Below are positions 25,763 through 33,697 of a stretch of DNA of 44,010 nt, in pieces. How positions within the stretch are numbered: position 1 is the first letter of the stretch; each line of letters starts with the position of its first letter. The notes beneath the pieces are model-generated. The model was not told where the DNA came from, ran no database searches, and saw nothing but the letters and a program-made list of their open reading frames with translations. The DNA lies in the NCBI GenBank assembly GCA_005884765.1, contig VAZV01000140.1:1-44010 (forward strand), read 5' to 3'. Origin of the DNA: Alphaproteobacteria bacterium. GTDB lineage: Bacteria > Pseudomonadota > Alphaproteobacteria > Rhizobiales > Xanthobacteraceae. A program made the position numbers and the translations under genes.

Positions 25763-26476
25763 CTAGGTTTTGCTTTGCGCCATGGACCGCCGCCGCGAGG
25801 GCGCGGGCGGATCGAGCGGAGGCGCTTGAAATGAGGCAACGCTCGCTCGCACCAGTTGCTCGATCGCATTTCCGGCATCGGCGCCATCGGCGCCGCCTCG
25901 CGACAGCCGAGATACGCGTTCAGGCGTCACCAGCGTGTAGTAGAGCGCTCCGAGCAGGAAGTGACTGCGCCAGACGATCTCGGTACGCGGGATGTGCGGC
26001 AAACTCTCGTGGATCGCATCGATAAAGGCGTGACTGGTATCGTCGAAGGTCTGCGCGATGATCCGGCGCGCCACTTCGTTTCCCTCGGCCGACATGACCG
26101 CGCGCAGCCGCGTGAAACGCGCGCCTCCACCCGCAAGATCGCTGCCCGACGAGAATGCGGGCAGCACATAGGCACGGACGATCGCCTCAAGCCGGTCCTG
26201 CAGATCACGAACCCGCCTGGCAGCCGCCAGCAACTCCGAACGCCTGCGGTTCATCGGTCCGCAATGACGATTGTAGATCTCGAGCAGCAGGCCGTCCTTG
26301 GTCTTGAAATGATAGGTCACGCTGCCGGGATTGGCGCCGGCGGCTTGCGCGATGTCGCGCACCGAAACCGCGTTGAAGCCGTTGGTCGCGAACAATTCTT
26401 CCGCGGCGCACAGGATCGCCTCGCGCAGATTCGGCTTGCGCGCGGCTAAGTCATTGCTGGTCGACTTGCTGGCCAT
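25763..26476 (-). CDS. TetR/AcrR-family transcriptional regulator
   Basis: This 237-residue repressor has an N-terminal helix-turn-helix domain (about residues 15-65) in LREAILCAAEELFATNGFNAVSVRDIAQAAGANPGSVTYHFKTKDGLLLEIY, a classic TetR signature (the GFNAVSVRDIA and YHFKTKDGLL elements). A variable ligand-binding helical domain follows, ending in a Pro- and Arg-rich tail. A palindromic operator lies six bases upstream of the start codon. All genes to its left on the minus strand down to the P450 are in the same direction, so this regulator probably controls the aromatic cluster and its own expression. The effector is presumably a pathway intermediate. Confidence 0.93.
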   Translation of the reverse strand: MASKSTSNDLAARKPNLREAILCAAEELFATNGFNAVSVRDIAQAAGANPGSVTYHFKTKDGLLLEIYNRHCGPMNRRRSELLAAARRVRDLQDRLEAIVRAYVLPAFSSGSDLAGGGARFTRLRAVMSAEGNEVARRIIAQTFDDTSHAFIDAIHESLPHIPRTEIVWRSHFLLGALYYTLVTPERVSRLSRGGADGADAGNAIEQLVRASVASFQAPPLDPPAPSRRRSMAQSKT

Positions 26477-26481
26477 TCTAA

Positions 26482-26499
26482 TTTGTACGAATGTACAAA
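26482..26499. promoter_or_regulatory. Palindromic operator TTTGTAC-GAAT-GTACAAA upstream of the TetR gene
   Basis: A perfect 7-bp inverted repeat with a 4-bp centre lies 6 bases upstream of the TetR start. It stands in an AT-rich segment among GC-rich coding DNA. TetR-type regulators bind palindromes of this size next to their own promoters, so autoregulation is the simplest reading. Confidence 0.65.
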
Positions 26500-26621
26500 A
26501 CTTTCGGTCAAGTCAAGAAATACCTTTCCATTGGGAACAGAAACCAGCCAGATCGCAGCGATCTATCCGATCCGGGCAACGGCGCCCTTGCCGCTCGACA
26601 TTGAAGGGTCGATCGGGCCGC

Positions 26622-27953
26622 CTACCTCGCGTTCGCCGGCGCGTGCACATGCCATAAATCCGCACGCCAATGCAGCACGATGGCCAGCATGAGCAGCAGC
26701 CCCGACACGGCGTAAAGCGTTCCGGTCGCGGCAAACCCGATCAGGTCGATCAGGCTGCCGGCGGCCAAGAGGCCGAGCGGCAGGCCGTAGATCACCATCA
26801 TGCGCACGCCCATCACCCGGCCGCGGAAATGTTCGCTCGCTGTGCGCATGAGGATCACCGCGATCGAAATCATGGTCAGGCTTTGCGAGAATCCCGCAAG
26901 CCCCAGGCAGGCGATCGCGGCCGGCACGGTTTGGACCTGGGCGAACACCAGCAGCATCGCATACCACATCACGGTGGCGCCGATCATCAGCCGCGCCACC
27001 CGGATGGCTCCGATCATGCTCAGCGCCATCGAACCGATCAACGAACCGATTGCGAAACTCGCGGAGAGGTAGCCGAGGGCGGGCTGCCCGGCACCATAGA
27101 TGTCGCGCACGATATAGGGCAGCAATCCGTTGGAAATCGGAAAGGCGGTGAGATTGACAAGGAATGCGATCCACATCGCAGCGCGCATCCGCGGCGTGGT
27201 CCAGACATAGGCGACGCCTTGCCTGAGGTCGCGCAGCGGCGAACGGCGCAGCGTGGCGTCAACCAATTCGTCGGTGGGGTGGGGCTTTGCCGGCGCCACG
27301 ACACAGAGTGTCAGCACCGTGGCCAAGAGATAAAGCCCGACGACTGCGATATAGGCCGGGCCGATCCCAAGCGCCGCAAATAGCCCGGCGCCGCTCAGCG
27401 CGCCCGCGATCCGTGCGCTGTCCATCGTCGTGCGCGATACGCTGATCGCGCCGATCAAGAGATGGTGCGGCATGATGTTGGCAACCAGCGCCCCGCGCAC
27501 CCCGAGATCCGAGGGGCGGACCAGACCCATGACCGACACGATGACCATGACATAGAACGGGGTTAGATGGCCTGTCAGCGCCAGTGTCATCAGCGTCGCC
27601 GCGAGCACGGCATAGCTCGCGCGCATCATGGCAAGCAGGTCGCGATGGCCGATGCGGTCGCCGATCACGCCGAACACCGGCGCGATCAGCGTGCCCACAT
27701 AATTAAGCGAGGCCAGTACGGTCAAAAGCAGCACCGATCTGGTCTCGACCAGCACAAACCAGCCGAGGATCAACGTCTCCATCTCGAACGCCCACGAGGT
27801 GAAGAGATCGGCCGGCCACTGGAAGCGATAATTGCGGACGCGGAAGGGCGCTAGTGCGGCGGGTTTGACCGGCGCGAATGGCGGCGCAACCCCACTCAAA
27901 ACGCGCTGACGCGGTTCATGCGTTCCACCCTGCCCGGTTTCTTGTTGGGTCAA
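26622..27953 (-). CDS. MFS transporter (EntS-like / MFS_3 group)
   Basis: This is a 12-helix major facilitator protein of about 443 residues. Cues are NYRFQWPADLFTSWAFEMETLILGWFVLVETRSVLLLTVLASLNYVGTLIAP near the N-terminus and the loop 2-3 motif GVIGDRIGHRDLLAMMRA (GxxxDRxGRR type). The MFS_3/EntS-type segment GDRIGHRDLL is followed by a second cytosolic repeat. The product is probably an exporter; the substrate is unknown. The start is uncertain: the first codon is TTG at 27953 with no good ribosome site, and no ATG precedes the first helix. It is upstream of, and in the same direction as, the TetR gene, but separated from it by about 145 bases that include the TetR operator. It is therefore probably a separate unit. 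Confidence 0.88.
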   Translation of the reverse strand: MTQQETGQGGTHEPRQRVLSGVAPPFAPVKPAALAPFRVRNYRFQWPADLFTSWAFEMETLILGWFVLVETRSVLLLTVLASLNYVGTLIAPVFGVIGDRIGHRDLLAMMRASYAVLAATLMTLALTGHLTPFYVMVIVSVMGLVRPSDLGVRGALVANIMPHHLLIGAISVSRTTMDSARIAGALSGAGLFAALGIGPAYIAVVGLYLLATVLTLCVVAPAKPHPTDELVDATLRRSPLRDLRQGVAYVWTTPRMRAAMWIAFLVNLTAFPISNGLLPYIVRDIYGAGQPALGYLSASFAIGSLIGSMALSMIGAIRVARLMIGATVMWYAMLLVFAQVQTVPAAIACLGLAGFSQSLTMISIAVILMRTASEHFRGRVMGVRMMVIYGLPLGLLAAGSLIDLIGFAATGTLYAVSGLLLMLAIVLHWRADLWHVHAPANAR

Positions 27954-28227
27954 GACTTACAGGTTCGCAGCGGTGGTGGCCAGCCCCCGCCGGTTCCGCG
28001 GGCGGCGCGCGCCCAGCAGGCGCGACCCGGGCCTTGCTTCGGCGCTTGGTAAACCAGGTGTTAACGCCTGACAGGCGCCGCCGACCGAAAACCCTCGGAT
28101 TTCACGGCAAACCTGCCACGAGCCGCGCAAAAGCCCCACCCGTTACCGCAATGCTCCCGAAAGCCGCAGATTTAACGGACCGGCAATAGCTCTGGCTTAA
28201 CCGTTTGTCCAAGGAACCGCCTGCATA

Positions 28228-30018
28228 GTGATCGCCGACCCAGTTCATGAAATGCCAGGTTCAATTGCCGTGACACCTTTCGGACGTGTGATTTCGGTGC
28301 GCGGATCCCTTGCCCGGGTCGGACTTCTGGCGACAAGCCGGATGGGCATCGCGGAGATCCGGGCGACCGTCGGCCGTTTCGTCAGCATCCGCTGCGGCAC
28401 CGCCACCACCATCGTCGCCATGATCACCGACGCGACCTGCGAGGATCTGCCGAGCTCCGACAACTATATCGCCAGCGCCGGCGTCGACCTGCTCGGCGAA
28501 ATCCTGGGCGGCGAGCGGCCGAAATTCCAGCGCGGCGTCACCAACTATCCGACGATCGGCGATACCGTCGAGTTGATCAGCAATCAGGAGCTGCGCACGG
28601 TCTATGCGCCGAGCGGATCGGACCAGATCGATGTCGGCACACTGCAGCAGGATCGCTCCGTCATCGCCTATGTCGATGTCGAGGAGATGCTCTCCAAACA
28701 CTTCGCGGTGCTCGGTTCGACCGGCGTCGGCAAATCGACCGGCGTCTCGCTGCTGTTGAACGAGATACTCAAGTCGCGGCCGAACCTGCGCATCTTCCTG
28801 CTCGATGTCCACAACGAATACGGCCGCTGTTTCGGCGAGCGGGCGCTGGTGCTCAATCCGCGCAATCTGAAACTGCCGTTCTGGCTATTCAACTTCGAGG
28901 AGATCGTCGACGTGTTGTTCGCTGGCCGCCCCGGCGTGCCCGAAGAGCTCGACATCCTCGCCGAAGTCATCCCGATCGCGAAGGGCATCTACACCCAGTA
29001 CCAGAACAGCGACCGCATCGGCTTGAAACGGCTCGATCCCAAAACGGTCGGCTACACCATGGATACGCCGGTGCCCTATCGCCTGGTCGACCTGATCTCG
29101 CTGATCGATGAACGGATGGGAAAATTAGAAAATCGTTCTTCCCGTATCATCTATCACAAGCTGATTTCGCGCATCGAAACCGTGCGCAACGACCCGCGCT
29201 ACACCTTCATGTTCGACAACGCCAATGTCGGCGGCGACACCATGGCGGAAGTGATCAGTCATCTGTTCCGCCTGCCCGCCAATGGCAAGCCGATGACGGT
29301 CATGCAGCTTGCCGGATTCCCCGCCGAAGTCGTCGATTCCGTGGTGTCGGTGCTGTGCCGCATGGCGTTTGATTTCGGACTGTGGAGCGACGGCGTCTCA
29401 CCGCTGTTGTTCGTCTGCGAAGAAGCCCATCGCTACGCTTCGGCCGACCGCAGCATCGGCTTCGGGCCGACCCGCAAGGCGGTTTCGCGGATCGCCAAGG
29501 AAGGCCGCAAATACGGCGTCTATCTCGGGCTGGTCACGCAGCGCCCGGCCGAGCTCGATGCCACCATCATCTCCCAGTGCAACACGCTGTTTGCGATGCG
29601 GCTCGCCAACGATCGCGACCAGGCGCTGCTGCGCTCGGCGGTTTCCGACGCCGCGGCCAACCTGCTCTCCTTCGTACCCTCGCTCGGCACCCGCGAAGTG
29701 TTGGCGTTCGGCGAAGGGGTAGCGCTGCCGACCCGTTTGCGCTTCAAGGAAGTGCCGGCGCATCAATTGCCGCGCAGCGAGGCCGCGATCAAGACGGTGC
29801 CGTCGGTCGCCGCAGGTCACGACATGCATTTTGTCAGCGCCGTCCTCGAGCGTTGGCGCGGCGCCACCTCGCAACGCGACGTCGCCAACGATCCCGGCAT
29901 CAGCGACCGGCCGGGGCCCCGCCCAATGGAACCGCGCACGCTCGAAGCACCGATGCTGCAGCCCTCGATGGGGCTCGATCCCGACCGCTTCTCGCTGTTG
30001 AAGAAGCCGCTGCGCTAG
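28228..30018 (+). CDS. HerA-like DUF87 AAA ATPase
   Basis: This 596-residue ATPase is of the HerA/VirB4-like class, which acts as a hexameric DNA translocase or helicase in DNA-end processing. An N-terminal HAS-barrel-type beta domain (GSIAVTPFGRVISVRGSLARVG) leads to Walker A GSTGVGKST (residues 163-171), the sensor region LLDVHNEYG, and Walker B LLFVCEEAH (393-401) with the catalytic glutamate. The later region RIAKEGRKYGVYLGLVTQRPAELDATIISQCNTLFAMRLAN is a HerA signature. GTG start at 28228 with AAGGA 12 bases upstream; an ATG eight codons in is an alternative. No NurA nuclease gene is beside it. The function in bacteria is unproven; DNA repair or defence is inference. Confidence 0.92.
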   Translation: MIADPVHEMPGSIAVTPFGRVISVRGSLARVGLLATSRMGIAEIRATVGRFVSIRCGTATTIVAMITDATCEDLPSSDNYIASAGVDLLGEILGGERPKFQRGVTNYPTIGDTVELISNQELRTVYAPSGSDQIDVGTLQQDRSVIAYVDVEEMLSKHFAVLGSTGVGKSTGVSLLLNEILKSRPNLRIFLLDVHNEYGRCFGERALVLNPRNLKLPFWLFNFEEIVDVLFAGRPGVPEELDILAEVIPIAKGIYTQYQNSDRIGLKRLDPKTVGYTMDTPVPYRLVDLISLIDERMGKLENRSSRIIYHKLISRIETVRNDPRYTFMFDNANVGGDTMAEVISHLFRLPANGKPMTVMQLAGFPAEVVDSVVSVLCRMAFDFGLWSDGVSPLLFVCEEAHRYASADRSIGFGPTRKAVSRIAKEGRKYGVYLGLVTQRPAELDATIISQCNTLFAMRLANDRDQALLRSAVSDAAANLLSFVPSLGTREVLAFGEGVALPTRLRFKEVPAHQLPRSEAAIKTVPSVAAGHDMHFVSAVLERWRGATSQRDVANDPGISDRPGPRPMEPRTLEAPMLQPSMGLDPDRFSLLKKPLR

Positions 30019-30092
30019 AAGTGCGCGCTTGCGCGCTTTGCGCCAACCGCAGCATCGAATATGGTTCACCCGGATCATGCCGGAACCACATC

Positions 30093-30671
30093 ATGACGCA
30101 GCCCACTGCCGACCGCTTTCCCACGCCCGCCATCGACACGCTGCCGGAAGATATTCGCACGCGCCTGCTTGCGGTGCAGGAGAAATCCGGCTTCGTCCCG
30201 AACGTTTTCCTGACGCTCGCTTACCGGCCCGACGAATTCCGCGCGTTCTTCGCCTATCACGACGCGCTGATGGACAAGGACGGGGGCCTGACCAAGGCCG
30301 AGCGCGAGATGATCGTGGTTGCGACCTCGAGCGCCAACCAATGCCAGTATTGCGTGATCGCGCACGGCGCGATCCTGCGTATCCGGGCCAAGAATCCGCT
30401 GATCGCGGATCAGATCGCGGTCAACTACCGCAAGGCCGATATCACACCGCGCCAGCGCGCCATGCTCGATTTCGCAATGAAGGTGGCGATCGAGGCGCAC
30501 CGGATCTCGGAAGCAGATTTTGCCGCCGTGGCCGCCCATGGCTTTAGCCATGACGACATCTGGGATATTGCGGCGATCGCCGCGTTCTTTGCGCTGTCGA
30601 ACCGGATGGCCAATGTTACCGGCATGCGAGCCAACGACGAATTTTACCTGATGGGGCGGCTGCCGAAATAA
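30093..30671 (+). CDS. AhpD-like / CMD-family peroxidase-related protein
   Basis: This 192-residue all-helical protein of the carboxymuconolactone decarboxylase/AhpD superfamily has the redox motif C84xxC87xxxH91 (NQCQYCVIAHGA), which gives AhpD-type thiol activity. The whole family-length core, about residues 20-190, is present (SGFVPNVFLTLAYRPDEFRAFFAYHDALM, then AEREMIVVATSSANQCQYC and WDIAAIAAFFALSNRMAN). The ATG at 30093 is used; the frame is open farther to the left because it runs antiphase through the HerA-like gene. It lies 74 bases after that gene. The function (peroxide or alkylhydroperoxide defence) is family-based. Confidence 0.92.
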   Translation: MTQPTADRFPTPAIDTLPEDIRTRLLAVQEKSGFVPNVFLTLAYRPDEFRAFFAYHDALMDKDGGLTKAEREMIVVATSSANQCQYCVIAHGAILRIRAKNPLIADQIAVNYRKADITPRQRAMLDFAMKVAIEAHRISEADFAAVAAHGFSHDDIWDIAAIAAFFALSNRMANVTGMRANDEFYLMGRLPK

Positions 30672-30674
30672 GCG

Positions 30675-31313
30675 CTAGTCGTCCGACGCCGGTCCGCACC
30701 AGCCCGGCAGATAGATCGCCTCCTTGCTCTTGGCAAACGCCAGTGCCTTCTCGGTCGCCTTCGCGAAATCATCCTCCACGCTCTTGTGCGACATCTTGCG
30801 GCGCAGGAAGTCCGCCCACAGGAATTCGCTGAACGGCGTGGTGTCCTTTGCAAAACCGCCGGACCGTCGCAGTTCGCCGGCGAGGCTGCGGAACGGGTCG
30901 TCCTTGAGGTCGGTGATCGTTTTCGGAAGATCCTTGAAGTGCCGGCGCTCGCCCTTGGCATCGTAAGGATAGACCCATCGCTTGTTGTCCATCACGCCCC
31001 AGAACGCGTCGGGCTCGACCATGGCGAGATCGCCGATAACCGTGACGAGAATGTCCTCGATGCCTTCGTCGTGGAGCGCACGCGCCAGATGATGATGGTC
31101 GACCACGTAATGGCGCTTGTCCGGTCCGAGGACCACCGGGATCATGTGCCTGCCGAGATACTCGCCCTGCTTCTTCTTCGACTTGTGCTCCTTCCAATAC
31201 TCCCGCAAGCGCTTGCGCTTTTCCTTGACCTCTTTCATTCCAACCGTCATCTGCGTCGGGCGCAGCGAGAGGATCGGCACCGGCTGCAGGATCGGTTCGC
31301 GCGTATTCGCCAT
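30675..31313 (-). CDS. ParB-like nuclease domain protein (ParBc_2 type)
   Basis: This protein is of about 212 residues, counted from the ATG at 31313, and the frame extends farther upstream. The N-terminal ParB/Srx-like fold has PILSLRPTQMTVGMKEVKEK followed by MIPVVLGPDKRHYVVDHHHLARALHDEG. This is the DHHH variant, related to the GHHRLAAA core of ParB, in the small ParBc_2 group often annotated as a putative ParB-like nuclease. It is basic and lysine-rich (REYWKEHKSKKKQGEYLG). It is not next to a parA or origin, so a chromosome-partitioning role is unlikely. The stop is 3 bases after the AhpD-like gene stop, so the two converge; it is divergent from the potassium channel gene. Confidence 0.85.
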   Translation of the reverse strand: MANTREPILQPVPILSLRPTQMTVGMKEVKEKRKRLREYWKEHKSKKKQGEYLGRHMIPVVLGPDKRHYVVDHHHLARALHDEGIEDILVTVIGDLAMVEPDAFWGVMDNKRWVYPYDAKGERRHFKDLPKTITDLKDDPFRSLAGELRRSGGFAKDTTPFSEFLWADFLRRKMSHKSVEDDFAKATEKALAFAKSKEAIYLPGWCGPASDD

Positions 31314-31364
31314 GACCTGGACCCCTTTGGATTTGCGAAAAATTGCTCTGAAATCCCTGCGATT

Positions 31365-31380
31365 ATGACATGATGACATG
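31365..31380. repeat. Perfect 8-bp tandem direct repeat in the parB-like/channel divergent gap
   Basis: ATGACATG occurs twice in a row (31365-31372 and 31373-31380) between the start of the ParB-like gene and the potassium channel gene. It could be two half-sites of a regulator shared by both divergent promoters. It is short, so chance is possible. Confidence 0.35.
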
Positions 31381-31412
31381 GACGTTAAATGCCCTCAAGA
31401 GATGCGGAGAAG

Positions 31413-32300
31413 ATGACTACACAGCAGAGCGAACGGATGCCGAAGGCGCGGGTCGTCCGGCTTGGAGGACGCGAGATAATCGTTTCGGAAAGCCAGCATC
31501 TTAATTTCTGGGCCGATATCAGTCATCGCTCCATGACGGCCTCGTGGCTGTCTTTCATCGCCGGAGCCGCACTGGTGTTTGTCGCCTTCAACGCGATTTT
31601 CGCGCTGTTTTACTGGATTGCGGATCAGCCGATCTCGAACGTGCCTGAAGGCGCCTATATCGACTATCTCTATTTCAGCATCGAGACGCTTTCGACCGCC
31701 GGCTATGGCGACATGCATCCGCAGACCCACTACGGACATTTCGTCGCCGCCGTGGAGCTGTTCACAGGAATCTTCTCGATGTCGCTGATGACCGGGCTCA
31801 TCTTTGCGCGGTTCTCGCGGCCAAGTGCCCGGCTGCTGTTCGCCGATCACCCGGTCATTTCAAGCCATGAAGGCAAGCCGACGCTGATGATCCGCTTCGT
31901 CAACGAGCGTCACAACATCATCGGCAATGCCACCGCCAAACTGTGGTTGCTCAGGAACGAGGTGAGTTTGGAGGGCGGGTCGTTTCGGCGATTCTACGAG
32001 CTGGCGCTGGTGCGAAGCGAGCATCCCGCACTCGCATTGAGCTGGACGCTCTACCATGTCCTTGACGAGCAGAGCCCGCTCTACGGCCTCAACGCCGAAG
32101 ACTTCGCCGCAGCGGACGTTTCGCTGGTGGCAGTAGTCTCCGGATATGACGTTGTTGCGGCGCAAACCATCCACGCGCGAAAGTCCTACGATTATCCCGC
32201 TATTCGTTTTGGGCAGCGCTACGCAGACATCCTCGAGCGCGCGGAAGACGGCCGACTGAGGATAGACTACGCCAGGTTCCATGAGACTTTGGACGGATAG
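31413..32300 (+). CDS. Inward-rectifier potassium channel, KirBac type
   Basis: This is a channel of about 295 residues from the ATG at 31413 (GGAG three to four bases upstream); an in-frame ATG at 31389 is weaker. Layout: N-terminal slide helix (LNFWADISHRSM), outer helix (WLSFIAGAALVFVAFNAIFALFYW), pore helix and selectivity filter T95-A-G-Y-G-D100 (SIETLSTAGYGDMHP), and inner helix (FVAAVELFTGIFSMSLMTGLIFARFSRPSARLLFADHPVI). A long C-terminal cytoplasmic immunoglobulin-like domain follows (PTLMIRFVNERHNIIGNATAKLWLLR). The usual KirBac filter reads TVGYGDM; here Ala replaces Val at the second site. The product would carry potassium, gated by lipid or pH. Confidence 0.95.
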   Translation: MTTQQSERMPKARVVRLGGREIIVSESQHLNFWADISHRSMTASWLSFIAGAALVFVAFNAIFALFYWIADQPISNVPEGAYIDYLYFSIETLSTAGYGDMHPQTHYGHFVAAVELFTGIFSMSLMTGLIFARFSRPSARLLFADHPVISSHEGKPTLMIRFVNERHNIIGNATAKLWLLRNEVSLEGGSFRRFYELALVRSEHPALALSWTLYHVLDEQSPLYGLNAEDFAAADVSLVAVVSGYDVVAAQTIHARKSYDYPAIRFGQRYADILERAEDGRLRIDYARFHETLDG

Positions 32301-32387
32301 TTTATCGCATCGCTACCATGTCAAATTTTCTGTGAGGCCTGCCACGAGCGTGCTAAACAAGATCACGACGCTCCCGGACTAACACCC

Positions 32388-32735
32388 GTGAAAAGCCAGC
32401 AGCCCATCGCATCGGATCAAGAGCACCGCGTGCTCGAGTTCCGGCCGCGCGCCTCGCTAACTCCGTCCACCCGGCAGACCAACGTGGTGGTCCAGCCACG
32501 GCATAAGGATAGCAAGAACGAACCGCTGGATTTGTCGCGCTATGAACGCCCGCGGGAGCAGCCGGACGATTTTCGCCAGCGCATGCTCGCAAACATTGCC
32601 GCGTTCGCTTTCACCGTGGCGCTGACGGCGATCGGCATATGGCTTGCGATAAGCATCGCCGATCTGCGCAGGACCCAGGACTGCGTGCTGATGGGGCGGC
32701 GTGATTGCGTGCGCATTTCCGCGCAACCCTCCTAG
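32388..32735 (+). CDS. Small single-pass membrane protein of unknown function (115 aa)
   Basis: GTG start. The N-terminal ~65 residues are polar and basic ([37 protein letters not shown]). One membrane helix follows ([25 protein letters not shown], about 67-91), then a short tail with two cysteines ([18 protein letters not shown]) that would be periplasmic if the N-terminus is inside. I do not recognise the family; the layout is typical of short conserved alphaproteobacterial proteins. It is 87 bases after the potassium channel gene and in the same direction, so it may share its transcript. Confidence 0.75.
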   Translation: MKSQQPIASDQEHRVLEFRPRASLTPSTRQTNVVVQPRHKDSKNEPLDLSRYERPREQPDDFRQRMLANIAAFAFTVALTAIGIWLAISIADLRRTQDCVLMGRRDCVRISAQPS

Positions 32736-32929
32736 CCGCCGCTTCGGCCAGCCCAGTTCGGCCCCGAAACCGGCCACAGCCGGCCCGGTCCGCCTCCATT
32801 GAACTCAGGGCGTCGCTCCGTTATACGGGCACTCGACTCCGTCCCGGCAGGCATCGGACGATCCGGGCCGCGATTCCGCCTGTGGCGCCATCTGGAATTT
32901 ATCTCCAATATAATCAAAGGCTTAGTGTG

Positions 32930-33217
32930 ATGCCCTCAACATTCGATCAGGTCGCCACGATTATCGCCGAAACCTGCGACATTCAGCGCGATACGATCAC
33001 GCCCGATAGCCACGCCATCGACGATCTCGGCATCGACAGCCTCGATTTCCTCGATATCGCTTTCGCCATCGACAAGGCGTTCGGAATCAAGCTGCCGCTG
33101 GAAAAATGGACCCAGGAAGTCAACGACGGCAAGGCGACCACCGAGCAGTATTTCGTCCTGAAAAACCTCTGCGCGCGCATCGACGAATTGGTCGCGGCCA
33201 AGACCGCAGGCGCCTAA
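32930..33217 (+). CDS. acpXL: Specialised acyl carrier protein AcpXL for very-long-chain lipid A fatty acids
   Basis: This 95-residue acyl carrier protein has the phosphopantetheine attachment serine at S37 in [24 protein letters not shown]. It is longer and more divergent than housekeeping AcpP (77-80 residues), and it starts the cluster of dehydratase, two ketosynthases and an acyltransferase that make and transfer the C26-C32 hydroxy-fatty acid on lipid A in rhizobia. The ATG at 32930 follows an AAAGG with a 10-base spacer. The 193-base gap before it holds no other gene and probably contains the operon promoter. The family assignment is from the DSLD motif, length and context. Confidence 0.93.
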   Translation: MPSTFDQVATIIAETCDIQRDTITPDSHAIDDLGIDSLDFLDIAFAIDKAFGIKLPLEKWTQEVNDGKATTEQYFVLKNLCARIDELVAAKTAGA

Positions 33218-33226
33218 TCGCCGGCC

Positions 33227-33697
33227 ATGCAGCTTGAATATTTCCAGCTTGTCGACCGCATTCTCGACCTCAACACCGAAGCAAAGACCATCACGGTCGA
33301 GGCGCAGGTTCCGAAAGCGAACACCATCTTCGAGGGGCATTTCCCGGGTTATCCGCTGATGCCCGGGGTCCTGCTGATCGAATCGATGGCGCAGAGCTCC
33401 GGTTGGCTGCTGCTTGGGCTGATGAAATTCGAACGCATGCCGTTTCTCGCCGCAGTCAAGGAAGCCAAGATGCGCGGCTTTGTCTCGCCCGGGGAATTGC
33501 TGAACATCGAAGTCAAACTCGTTCACGAAGGCTCCGGCTATGCGGTTACCGACGCGCGGGTGAAGGTCGGCGGCAAGCTCCGATGCAATGCGACGATGAT
33601 GTTCAGCCACATCCCCTTCCCCAACCCGGATCTGCGCGGACACATGGACGCCATGGCCAAGCGCATCGGCTTCCCGCAACAGGTTCTGCTGCAATGA
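33227..33697 (+). CDS. fabZXL: FabZ-type 3-hydroxyacyl-ACP dehydratase of the lipid A VLCFA cluster
   Basis: This 156-residue hot-dog dehydratase has the catalytic pair H38 (EGHFPGYPLMPGVLL) and E52 (LLIESMAQSSGW), the standard FabZ spacing of 14. The loop GYPLMPGVLLIESMAQ is the FabZ signature. Nine bases follow the acpXL stop, and it overlaps the next gene by 4 bases (ATGA). The product is expected to dehydrate 3-hydroxyacyl-AcpXL during chain elongation. Confidence 0.93.
   Translation: MQLEYFQLVDRILDLNTEAKTITVEAQVPKANTIFEGHFPGYPLMPGVLLIESMAQSSGWLLLGLMKFERMPFLAAVKEAKMRGFVSPGELLNIEVKLVHEGSGYAVTDARVKVGGKLRCNATMMFSHIPFPNPDLRGHMDAMAKRIGFPQQVLLQ

Noticed and set aside
24237..25766. 509-codon plus-strand open frame opposite the symporter and the lactonase
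   Set aside because: Antisense shadow with no domain; the minus-strand genes are firmly identified.
29382..30092. Long N-terminal extension of the AhpD-like frame into the HerA-like gene
   Set aside because: The extension overlaps the HerA-like coding frame and has no family similarity; the ATG at 30093 gives a normal AhpD-like length.
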